64,000 bases of DNA from Paramacrobiotus metropolitanus (taxonomy: Eukaryota; Tardigrada; Eutardigrada; Parachela; Macrobiotidae). Shown here piece after piece: positions 44,886 to 54,045 of the stretch. The notes beneath the pieces were generated by a model that searched no databases, had not been told where the DNA came from, and worked only from the letters and a program-made list of their open reading frames with translations. Both the position numbers and the translations under genes were made by a program. The stretch is from contig NW_026570292.1 in the NCBI RefSeq assembly GCF_019649055.1, positions 434,001 to 498,000 on the forward strand, given 5' to 3'. How positions within the stretch are numbered: position 1 is the stretch's first letter; each line of letters begins with the position of its first letter.

Positions 44886-46271
44886 TTACTCGACCAGTAC
44901 AGGGAACGGAGTAGTGACAGGCACCAGTATCTCTAACTGGGTACGCAATTTAACTAGGGCGGAAAATGCCGCTTCGTTTACACATAGAGTGCTGACAAAA
45001 GTTCCAAAATGAGTAGTACGAGTGAGCGTTATGTACGGTGTTTGCTTATTCCGACCGTGCGAAAACATACGATGCCGCATACGGAGCGTATCGCTCAGTC
45101 TGCGGTACGGTTTGTCAGGAATGCTTCGCTTGTTTTGGGAAGGCAGTGCCGATGCGAGATCCCTGGACCAACCGCGGTCAAATGCATACTTCAGGAATCC
45201 TTGAAGCTCCGGCAGGGTGACCTCCATCATACCGTCTTTGGTCCGGAACACTAGCATGGCATGCTGGAACCATCCCTGCCAGTCGTAGTCAGTTCCGAAG
45301 AAGATCAGCAGGTTTTCAGCCTCCACATCCCATGGAACGGATCGCAAAGCATGAGGAACCGCTTTATGAGTGGACGTGAGGGTGTTTGTGCGGGTCCACA
45401 CGGGTGGAATGGGGTTCAATATTGTGACGCTGACCGCCTGACTGACCCAGTCGGGAACCGGCACAGTGGAGTTGGTCGTGGCGAGTTGGTTCTGTATGGC
45501 CACTATAAACAGATGATACCACAGTACCGGTAGCGAGCTTTCGAAACCTTAGTATTTTTGATTTTCTTATAATTAGGATTTATTTTTTAAATGTTTTAAA
45601 AAGATTCGGCAACTTTACTTTTGTCACTGGGTTTTCAAACCATAGTTTCGTACTAAGCCACTAAAGCTTTATTTTAGTACTAAAATGTCTCGAACATTGA
45701 TATTTTTAAACGTTCAAAAAATTAACGTATTCCAGTATCTTTTTATAAACCTGGAAAATTAAAATTAGATCGAGTGACCCATACCTTTGTTAAGCTCCGT
45801 CGGTACCATGAAATTCTCGTCTATGATGCTTATCGTTGGTCCGGTCAACCAATCAAACGTCAAGCCTCCTGCATTTGCGGTTTCGATTGGTGCAAGCTCT
45901 ATAAAGGTAACAGAATGCGCGAAAATATACGTTTTCTGTAGTGCAGACATTGAATACCTGTGTTGCGCTCATCAAACTGCATGGGAACAGCAGCTCCGCA
46001 ATAATCTGCACCCGGCACCACAGATTCGTTCAAGCCTACGTAATCAGCCAAGCCAATTTAGTTTACGAAAGGGAAAATGATTTTAGCAAACTAGTTAATT
46101 ATACTCACAGTATTCGGGGGCGCTCGTCTTCTCATTATGTTCCGCAGTAACGTCGTTCGACATAAAGGCACCCAGGTCAGCGCAAGCATCGTATAACCAA
46201 CCGTAATCGATGGCGGAACTTGAACTAGGATTACCGAGCACTTGCCCGTTTAAATCCGTAACGTACTCCAT
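44886..46271 (-). CDS. Uncharacterised spliced Polinton protein
   Basis: Three exons can be joined in frame: 46105-46271 (ATG at 46271), 45785-45957 and 44886-45502, giving 318 residues. The donor at 46104-46103 (GTATAA) is the choice that keeps the frame. The protein has no recognised domain. Visible traits are an N-terminal acidic Tyr-containing region, a central Trp-rich part (YDWQGWFQHAMLVF) and a basic stretch (KPYRRLSDTLRMRHRM) before a hydrophobic C-terminus. It converges on the single-BIR gene with about 43 bp between stops. It could be a virion or host-interaction protein. Confidence 0.6.
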
Positions 46272-46706
46272 AGTAGTTGCAAATATTATCAACAACGTTG
46301 TAAAAATCAAGTTTTATTTCGGGAATCGTTTTTTTATCTTAATACTACGTTCCTATGATCCATCTCCCATAGGTAGTAACTTTAAAAAATTACAGCATCA
46401 CCTTAAACAATTACCAATCCCGATTGGATGAGGGTCAATCTTACGTACTTGGGAGCAGGCTTGAATATGGTAATTTTTTGCAATTACAGTACTGAAACGG
46501 GATTCGGCCGTTTTTGATTGGTTGAAGGTCAACCTTGTACGTAGTAACGAGTCTAAGTTACGGTAACCATCAAAAGTTACCGTACACTTACTGAAAGCAT
46601 TATATAAGTGTCCAGTTCTCTACGATAACTAAGTTGTATTTTCCAAAGCTTTTTCAGTTTTTTACCAATTTCTTTTTTTTTTAGTGTTCTCCACCTTATT
46701 AGCATT
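46272..46706. promoter_or_regulatory. Divergent promoter spacer with TATA box and GTTAC words
   Basis: TATATAAG at 46601-46608 lies about 100 bp before ATG 46707. GTTACGGTAACC (about 46557) and AAAGTTACCGT (about 46573) precede it; GTAACTTT, ATTACAGC and ATTACC words lie further left. Two imperfect copies of GATTGG(A/T)TGA(G/A)GGTCAA occur about 46423-46437 and 46516-46532. Confidence 0.5.
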
Positions 46707-47285
46707 ATGGATAACAATTCTGGACAACCGTATTTGTGCGTACCCATTTACTATCAGTCCGCACCTAACAATGCCCCGTTCCAACCTGCCTTTTATGCAT
46801 CTCAGCAGCGGGATCAACAACTGCCAACGCGGTTCAGCTTGCCACAGTTTGCCACGAACAGCTCCTCATTACTGGACGGAATGCCCACACCTAACGTTTC
46901 GCCTGTTGTGTCCGACTCACCAGCCTCGCCACCACCGGAGTGTAACGGTACTTATGACTTCCACCCCCAGCAACCTTCACCGCAGTATACCACAGCTGTC
47001 CTGGGAATGCGTCACCATGAGATGGAAACGCAACTGCTGACACTCGCTTACCGCCTGGAGGACGTCATCCAAGGACCACCTGCTAACTACGTTGCGCGCC
47101 TGACTACTTTGCATGGTAAGTACTTGTAATTAGTAGAACCTCTAGTACGGTACTAAGGTTCTACATTTGTAGAGTTGATTACCGACTACGCGCACCACCA
47201 CCACCGGATGGCGGCTTATCACCATACCATTGCTTACTATTCTCGCGAGCGCTACCGTGTTGTTCGGTCACGACGACCCATGTAA
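46707..47285 (+). CDS. Uncharacterised Pro/Gln/Tyr-rich Polinton protein, two exons
   Basis: Exons 46707-47115 and 47173-47285 join in frame across a 57-bp GT-AG intron; 173 residues. The N-terminal two thirds is low-complexity (Pro, Gln, Ser, Asn, Tyr). A short helical segment follows (ETQLLTLAYRLEDVI), then a His-rich run and a basic end (SRERYRVVRSRRP). No domain is recognised. Preceded by a good TATA box. Disordered, basic-tailed proteins of this kind can be scaffolds or transcription regulators; this is speculation. Confidence 0.6.
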
Positions 47286-49383
47286 CCTTGCGATACGGCC
47301 TGTAACCGTTTTACAACCGATGGTTGTGTGTCCGTCAAAAACTGGTACATTGTCTCGTTGCTAACGTTTTAGTGCTGGTTACGTAAAAATAAAAGCTAAG
47401 TAATAACGTACGATTGTGTCTCCGACGCACTACACATTTGTACCCGAACATAAACTTGCAAGTGTTTGAGTAACTCCTATGTAGCAGTGGTTTCATTCGC
47501 ATATACGAGACCCTAACGAGAACTTTTCCTACATAACCTTCAAAGAAACAATTATTACTTTTTAAAAGAACTGTGCTTGTAATAGTCAAACTAAAGTTTT
47601 GAAATATTGGTAACTTCAACATTGTTTGAGAAGTAAAGTGACTCAACTAGAGTTTGCGAAACCTTAGTACATTCGTTTTCATAATATTTTATTATTATTT
47701 CGGTTCTAACCCACTGCTTATATATAGTAGTTTTGGTTTGATTCCATTGGACAGCCATATATGGCTAAAGATGATCTGAACGATACGGATCGCCATAGTT
47801 GACAATTTAAATTTCAATTGATAGCGTTGCTTCTTATAAATAAACGGTTCTGTTCATGTAAACCTTTGGATATCTCCGGTTGAACTAGCACCGATGAGAT
47901 GTAATTCTTCATTACAAACCTGCATTAATCGATAACATTATGCACTCTATACACAAAAAAACTAATTTTTATCATAGGATGCGCTCTTTTGGTAAAATAT
48001 TTGGTCGATGTTGCGTGCACTAGAAAACCCGGTTGTTGGCTGCGTGCACAGTATGTATGCGTACCATGGCTATATTACAGAAATTCTCACGTGAAATTCT
48101 CACATCCATTGCTTTGTAACATAGAAATGGCTTTAATTTATTATAAAACTCTTCATGGAAAAAACGTATTACAGTAATTCTAACGTCTTCTCACGGTTCA
48201 CGGTTACTCATGTACTTCATGGTTCAGCACTAACAAGCATTAGCTGGTAACATGGTACTCTGCTATGTACAGCAAATTTCGCAGTACTTGCGGTAGGTAT
48301 TTTCGAGAAATTATGGGTTAAGTGAGTAACTTTCCACGAGCAGCAATTTTTAAAAAAAAATGATAATTAAAATAGAAATTTAAATTAAAAAACTTAAAGT
48401 AATTTTCACCGTGCATGCAGCCAACGCTCGTGTCCGAATTCCGTGCCCTACAGCCAACACCAAGGTTTACCATTGCACGCAGCCATAATGAAAATAATAA
48501 TTATAATATGGGACTGCAACTGGCATCAGTGATTGGTTATTAATTGTTAATTTGTTCGTTTCACTAGCATTTGTTTTGTATTTTGTGTGAACGATTTGTT
48601 AGAATTTTATTCGCAGCAAAAATAGATAAGCTCTGCCACCGTCAGCTTTTAATTTTTCAGAGGATCGGAGTTGTAACACCATAAAAAACTAACGCTAAAA
48701 AATGCAGACTATGTGGTCATTACGCATGACATTCTTATCATTATACCTGTTTTTTGGAATAACCGTTTTTTCCCATTTCGGACATTTTCCCATAGCATAG
48801 AGGAAGTGTTACTTTTGTAAATGCCGTTTTGTTCTGGTGCATAGTTTGTACTCGTACCATGATACTTATTAAAGGTTTTTGTACTATTATGGCCTTACGT
48901 ATCAGACACAAAGCACCCGATGCTTGAATTTAATTTATGAGCGCAATTAATCCAAATGGTGTCCTTAATGTTTCAACAGTTAATTAAGGCCGATTGTCTA
49001 CGCACGAAAATATAATAAAAACTGCCCAAAAAGAAATACAGCGATTAATTCCTTTTTCAAATTATGTAACAACATTATTTTAACGGTATTAATAATCAAA
49101 TAAATGTTAATAATAATAATAATAATAATTAAGACCAAAGCCGGCAACACAAGCAAAACCGAATTGGAGACACAACAAACAAACAACGAACCAAAAAAAA
49201 ACAGCTGAGAATCCGTTAACGAAACTTATTAGCGAATACAAATAACCAATAACAAAATTAACACTAATAATAAAGAGCAGTCAATACGCATACGCGACAG
49301 TTCGTCGCGGGATATTTGGTTTTACGGACATTTCGTCTTAGGACAACATCGTAATTAATGTCACCATTATTAGCGAACAATCA
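47286..49383. other. Gene-poor part of the Polinton with a LINE tail
   Basis: No supported gene. It contains the 3' end of a LINE-like sequence near 48770-48895 (listed separately), AT-rich runs, and an (AAT)n microsatellite near 49109-49130. Short frames here (47335-47646 and 48998-49186 on the - strand) lack features beyond composition. Confidence 0.5.
48770..48895 (+). pseudogene. LINE 3' tail fragment
   Basis: Encodes SIEEVLLL then a stop at 48796-48798, matching the SIEEVFLL-stop end of the LINE-type fragment at 5740-5766. The similarity continues in the 3' non-coding part, including the shared words TGATACTTATTAAAGGT and TATGGC (48862-48893 against 5801-5832). Probably a severely 5'-truncated copy of the same family inserted in the Polinton. 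Confidence 0.5.
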
Positions 49384-49637
49384 TTAATCGGCGTACATGT
49401 CATAACCCATGAGATTAATGAATTCCGCGGCGCCCTCATCGTTCAGCTGCACACCACTGTATCGCTGGCGGGCATTGGCGGGACCATGATTGTACGCTCT
49501 CCCAATTCCAAACACTTCCCGCAGCACCTTACCCAGCGTAATCCTAGTGTTGCTGTTCGGGTAGCGAAGCATGACGTCGTACACATTGATGTACTGCTGT
49601 AGGAAGTTGTTGACCTCGTCCACGAACAGAATTGCAC
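49384..49637 (-). CDS. Terminal exon of a small uncharacterised Polinton protein
   Basis: An acceptor (CAATTTAG on the - strand) precedes an open frame at 49637 beginning AILFVDEVNNFLQQY and ending GYDMYAD at 49384; about 83 residues. The usable frame lacks an ATG at the acceptor; an internal start would need a non-ATG codon. An upstream exon is therefore likely but was not identified in 49640-49900. Compact, helical-looking, acidic C-terminus; no domain recognised. It lies just downstream of the RING-H2 gene, so it might instead be an alternative last exon of that gene. Confidence 0.4.
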
Positions 49638-49917
49638 CTAAATTGAAAAAAAACTTGTTAATAAAAATAAATTAAAAACAAAAAAAAACAATTGCGATAT
49701 AAACTATTAAAAAAAATCAAAATAAAATATAAATACTGAATAACAACAGACATGACAAAAGAAACAACTATACAATTTACGTAAATCAAATTTCAACACC
49801 GTAAACAAGAATAGCGCGCTGACCGAGGATAACTACGCGTAATAATTATTATAACTATTCGCGGTATTGCATGTACCTATGATACATATTGCGCAAACAA
49901 TCGCTTCTCTGTTCGAA

Positions 49918-50685
49918 CTATGGGCTGGCTTTTTGTATGTACAAGTACTGTTCATACTGCACCATGTTAAATGATGCTGGTTTTGAAAATCGAAACGTAC
50001 CCGGCCCAAATTCCATGTGCTGCAACACCCACGAGCGGATGAAGTTGGTGTTGGGGATCCCGTGGGGATTAACCGCGGCCGGAGCATGTGCAACAGGTGC
50101 CACCAGCGGCAGTGGAATTGGTCCAACCGGAGGCGGTGCTCCAAACGGCAACTGCAGTCCAACCGGCGGTCCAGCGGGAAGCGGCGGCCCAGCCGGCAGC
50201 GGCGGTCCTGCCGGCGGTCCAGCGGGCTGCGGCTGTCCAACCGGCGGTCCTGCCGGCAGCGCGGGCGGCCCAGCCAGCTGTGGCGGTCCTGCCTGTGGTC
50301 CAGCGGGCTGCAGCTGTCCAATCGGCGGTCCTGCCGGCAGGGCGGGCGGCCCAGCCAGCTGTGGCGGTCCAGCCAGTGGTCCAGCGGGCTGCGGCTGTCC
50401 AACCGGCGGTCCTACCGGCAGCGCCGGCGGTCCAGCCGGTAGTGGCGGTCCAGCCGGCTGCGGTGGTCCAGCAGGCCCCGGTGGTCCTGCTTCATCAGCT
50501 GGGCCGTTGATATACATGACCACCACCTTCCGGTTCATCACACGACACTGCGGGCATCGGCAGTTGGCTACGGCCCGCCAGTGGTATATACAGTGGAGAT
50601 GGAACGTGTGCCCACACTCGGGCAAGCATCCCCACTGCCCGCTTTCATCGTCCAGACAAACCGAACAGTATAATACGTTAGGCAT
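49918..50685 (-). CDS. RING-H2 protein with long Pro/Ala/Gly repeat tail (Polinton accessory)
   Basis: 255 residues from ATG 50685. RING-H2 ligands C7, C10, C24, H26, H29, C32, C44, C47 lie right at the N-terminus. Residues about 60-195 are a collagen-like repeat built from GPP-containing units (GPPQPAGPPLPA, GPPALPAGPPVGQ and variants). The tail ends with a short folded-looking segment. A TATAAAC box (- strand, 50730-50724) lies 39 bp upstream. RING-H2 domains are E3 ubiquitin ligases; the repeat may be a flexible arm or multivalent surface. The repeat DNA (about 50117-50510) is very GC-rich unlike the rest of the element, and repeat number probably varies. Confidence 0.8.
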   Translation of the reverse strand: MPNVLYCSVCLDDESGQWGCLPECGHTFHLHCIYHWRAVANCRCPQCRVMNRKVVVMYINGPADEAGPPGPAGPPQPAGPPLPAGPPALPVGPPVGQPQPAGPLAGPPQLAGPPALPAGPPIGQLQPAGPQAGPPQLAGPPALPAGPPVGQPQPAGPPAGPPLPAGPPLPAGPPVGLQLPFGAPPPVGPIPLPLVAPVAHAPAAVNPHGIPNTNFIRSWVLQHMEFGPGTFRFSKPASFNMVQYEQYLYIQKASP

Positions 50686-50840
50686 GTTTATTGCAGAAAT
50701 GCAAGGTGGACAGCTAGACAATGGTTTATAAAAAAGCTAGATTGTGCTGCCGAGAGAAATCGGAAAAATAAAACTAGCGTGCGTGGTGCAAAAAGAGAGA
50801 ACGAGAATTGCTCCTCTTGCTCTTGCTTACTGAACGAGAC

Positions 50841-51356
50841 AATGCAGAGCATTATCGTTGTACACGGAGTTCGATTTATCCACTTGTTGCATACAGTGGG
50901 AGATCGAACGGGTACCGTGCGTACTTCCAGTATGCAAGTTGAAAATCGAACGCAGAATATACGGTGAAGATGCAGCTGCTATTGTCTTGTACGTACAAGT
51001 CAGTTCAATCTTGTTCCACATAAGAAGACAATGCAGAGCAGCACTGCGTTCGATTTTTCATGCCAGCGAGAGATCAAAGGGCACCGCGCGTGCTTCCAGC
51101 AAGCAAGTCAAAAATCGAACGCGAAGAGCGTACGGTGAAGATGCACTGCTATTGTCATGTGCGTACAAACCAGTTCGATTTTCCTCCACAGGACAAGACT
51201 ATGCAGAGCAGCACTGCGTTCGATTTTGCTTGCCAGCGGGAGATCAAAGGATACCGCGCATTCTTCCAGCGAGCAAGGCAAAAATCGAACGCGTTAGCGA
51301 TGCTGCAGTGCATTAACGAGTGCAGTACGTAGTATGTACGAGTTCGATTTTTGCTC
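50841..51356. repeat. Subterminal tandem array with inverted TTCGATTT boxes
   Basis: Three units start at about 50841, 51030 and 51200 (AATGCAGAGCA...), 189 and 170 bp apart. Each has GTTCGATTT near its start and AAAATCGAACGC about 65 bp later in opposite orientation, and ends with GTTCGAT/GTTCAAT. Six or more TTCGAT boxes in all. Located 330 bp inside the right TIR. Possibly a binding-site array for replication, integration or transcription. Confidence 0.75.
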
Positions 51357-51684
51357 GCTTATTACGTGAGCCTTCCTGTATTTGAAAAGCGCTACACTTG
51401 TTGCACACATACGGGACATAAAGCCCGCATCCAGAAATTGCAGTGAGTATTCAATTCAGTTCGAAACGGAACTCTGGTTACACGGAAATACTACACTGTG
51501 AAACTGACTATATGCAAGTGTACTGTATTCTCTTTTGTCATGAGAGCACGGCGGCATATGCATTATGCGAATGCAGTGCTGTCATAAGCATTAAGGTTAC
51601 GAAAAGCTTAGTGCTGCGATGACAAGTACAGTATTGCAGAGATGATAAAATATATTATAAAAATTTTATTAGATGTATTTTTTA
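51357..51684. other. Subterminal spacer of the Polinton
   Basis: AT-rich, no gene seen, between the tandem array and the right TIR. Confidence 0.5.
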
Positions 51685-51794
51685 AGGCCCACCGGGGCAT
51701 TTTTTTTCCACCCACCGGACTTTTTAAACTGGTTAGGAATCACCTAATTGTAATAGATAGTAGAAATTTTATCACGCTTCACATTGATACTACT
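51685..51794 (-). repeat. Polinton right terminal inverted repeat
   Basis: Inverted copy of 29240-29349, followed immediately by CACAAC (51795-51800) and then by cyclase C coding sequence that aligns with cyclase D near 62345. Confidence 0.95.
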
Positions 51795-52900
51795 CACAAC
51801 CGTGCTTATCAAATCCACAGCGTGGTACGTCCGGCGGATAAGGTTGTCCACCAAACCACGCCCACAAGGCGGGTTGTATAACCGAAAGGGAATAATTGTC
51901 ATAGCTACACGAGGCCGCTATCTGCAGCAACCAAGACAAGATTGTTGAAAACCAATAACAGAAATCTCTTGAGAGATGCAAACATTTATTCAGTTTTGAA
52001 TGTGCATACCTCAAATCTTCCACTGCTGATATTCAGGCGAACAATAGGAGTTGCTACAGCATTCTTTCCATTAGGAACGAATTTAATCTGTCTAGACGGA
52101 AGATTGTAGGTATGATTGAGCAAATCGGTGATCACATCCGATGGAGTCAGGTAATCCAACACGGGACGAAGGCGTTGCAGCCCCTTTAAACGCCAAGCCA
52201 ATCTTTATCCGCTGGCACAATGTTATCTTATTAGCGTCAGGTTTAGATTACTTGCAGAAAGACGGATATCACTTCCAAGAATAAGACGGACGTAGCATCT
52301 TTCTATAAACGAGAAATCCCAGAAGAAATTTCTTAAGTACTGTAATATGGCGAGTGACACATCTGACTCACTTGACTTTTCGGTGGGATCGTTCTGTTCA
52401 GCAAAACTTCCGACATTTCCGCCGATCGGTTTGTAAAGTTCTGCAGGTTGTCCCAGTCAATTCCCAAATCGGAAATTATAATCGTACATTGAAATCCTTG
52501 CAACGCTTTCTGCATGATTCAATTATAAATACAGAAGTTAGTTTACCGATCCTAACAGCACAATTAATCGATTCTTGCCATCTTACGCGGTCTTCTGCCT
52601 CGCTGTCATAGCTGTCGTTGTGCAACGCTTTCCAATCAAGTGGATCCGGCGTACTATAACTCGGCTGCCGGTAGGCTGCTATGAACACCTGGAAAGCGGA
52701 TCGGTTGGTTCCCAAATTAAAACCTTGCATCTGACTTCGCAATTTCCGTGTAGTGCGTGTAAATAAAGCAGACTTACAAAATCGCCACTTGTCATGTTCA
52801 TGTCGGATGCGGAAATCTATCCAGAACGGTAATTATAAATCGCGCAGTTTGGACCATGAAAGTCTTAAAAATTCGTACCAGTATCTTGCGTAGCAATTTT

Positions 52901-53010
52901 GGCAGCACCATGACATAAATAACTAAAAGAGTAACAGCATCAAAGTTACAAGACTGGCAGCACCATGACATAAATAACTAAAAGAGTAACAGCATCAAAG
53001 TTACAAGACT
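52901..53010. repeat. 55-bp perfect tandem duplication in a cyclase C intron
   Basis: Unit 52901-52955 (starts GGCAGCACCATGACATAAAT) is repeated exactly at 52956-53010. The sister cyclase D has a single copy (near 63459). Confidence 0.9.
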
Positions 53011-54045
53011 GCATTGAACTTACAAGATTAAGCTTTTCTACTTACTGCGAACATGCTGTCGCATCGCCTCCAGAACCGCCGTGGTATTCTCCTCGATATA
53101 GCGTGTCGTCAATTTCGGTCGATAAGCATTTCCGGCTATAAACTGGTTATCCCAGAAATACCACTGAAAACCCTGTACGCAGTCCCAGTAATACATGACG
53201 TCGTCTTCACCACAAAGGATACCGAAAATTTTCCAGTTATTGAAGGTCATGATGGCTTTCAGCGATCCAAACATGCTTAAACTGGGTGTTGGGTATATGT
53301 TAAGTGTTGTTGGGTAATAGCTGGTATTGGACAGATCCGCATAAGAAGCGGCAGACAGGAACAGAAGGTCAGCCGCTATCAAATTAAGTCTGCTTTTGCT
53401 AAAAAAACACTGGCTTCTCTAATTTAACATAAAGACTGCCTTCTATGAAGTATTACAGTTTTTATATATCTGTATTAGCGATCGATAACAACTGATAGAT
53501 TGTGATTTAAGTAAGTGTACTGTGTACTCACTAACCACTTGCAAAAAAGCCAATATCCCAATTAGGATCTGCACAAAACACCTCTGAAAACAGAACGATT
53601 TTGTAATTTAACGCAAGACCATTATTATTATTAGGCATTAGAAACAGTAAACATTTGTCCCTGTTTGGAAATAATTACCTCCGGCAACAATCGTGGTAAT
53701 TTGTTCGGCACTAATCGGTTTAAATAAATCCGGCTCCCTCCCATACAGTTCCGCCAATAAAGGAAACGACCTCACAGCAAACTCACACGGATCGCTCAAG
53801 ATATTACCGGTGTCGTGACTGACCAATGATATGACACGCATATCGGCCAGCAAATCCGGATACATTTCCCGCACCATGTCGAATGTCACATTGACCACAG
53901 CGGGATTAATGTACCCGGGGATTCGGGAATTAAACGCTGCTGTATCGTCAATTCCCACATGGACAAAATTGACCCTAAGAGCGTCAGTGTGGGCATTCAG
54001 TACATGTATAATGAACATACAGTATAATGTGTGGTGATTATGCAT

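Larger units (their letters stand above)
29240..51794. mobile_element. Complete Polinton/Maverick (adintovirus-like) element
   Basis: 22,555 bp, bounded by terminal inverted repeats (29240-29349 and 51685-51794) that begin AGTAGTATCAATG, and by the 6-bp target duplication CACAAC (29234-29239 and 51795-51800). Six-base duplications and a 5'-AG terminus are established Polinton traits. It carries the hallmark set: protein-primed DNA polymerase B, retrovirus-like integrase, adenain-type protease, FtsK/HerA-type packaging ATPase, major capsid and penton-like proteins, plus small virion-type proteins. It also has at least nine accessory genes. The first 90 or so TIR bases are identical at both ends and the core frames are open, so the insertion is probably young. 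Several genes contain spliceosomal introns. Confidence 0.97.
26454..54045 (-). pseudogene. Receptor guanylate cyclase C, split by a Polinton insertion
   Basis: The extracellular half lies at 51795-54045 (ATG at 54045 opening a signal-peptide-like segment; first exon 53679-54045; ligand-domain exons about 53380-53040, 52.7-52.5 kb, 52.2-52.0 kb and 51.93-51.795 kb). The membrane, kinase-like and cyclase half lies at 26454-29239 (membrane exon 29087-29156 with VVVVMVMLCVTFVTAYY; last exon 26454-26489 ending TFWLE). Between them sits a 22.6-kb Polinton, inside a coding exon just before the membrane exon. Cyclase motifs are intact: FSDI, ETINDSYMV, PRYC, FGDTVNTASRME. Splice sites and frames otherwise look preserved when compared with cyclase D. 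The locus cannot make the normal receptor as shown; decay elsewhere is not evident. Confidence 0.85.

Noticed and set aside
47335-47646. A 103-codon - strand frame in the Polinton gap
   Set aside because: Lacks domain, composition or context support; probably chance.
48998-49186. A - strand frame with an isoleucine-rich, membrane-like stretch
   Set aside because: Produced by the (AAT)n microsatellite near 49109-49130.
49889-50731. A 280-codon Gly/Pro/Ser-rich open frame on the + strand
   Set aside because: It is the antisense shadow of the RING-H2 gene's GC-rich repeat; the - strand frame has an intact RING and a TATA box.
50841-51356. CRISPR-like array
   Set aside because: Only three long diverged units of 170-190 bp in a eukaryotic element, with no short exact repeats and no cas genes.
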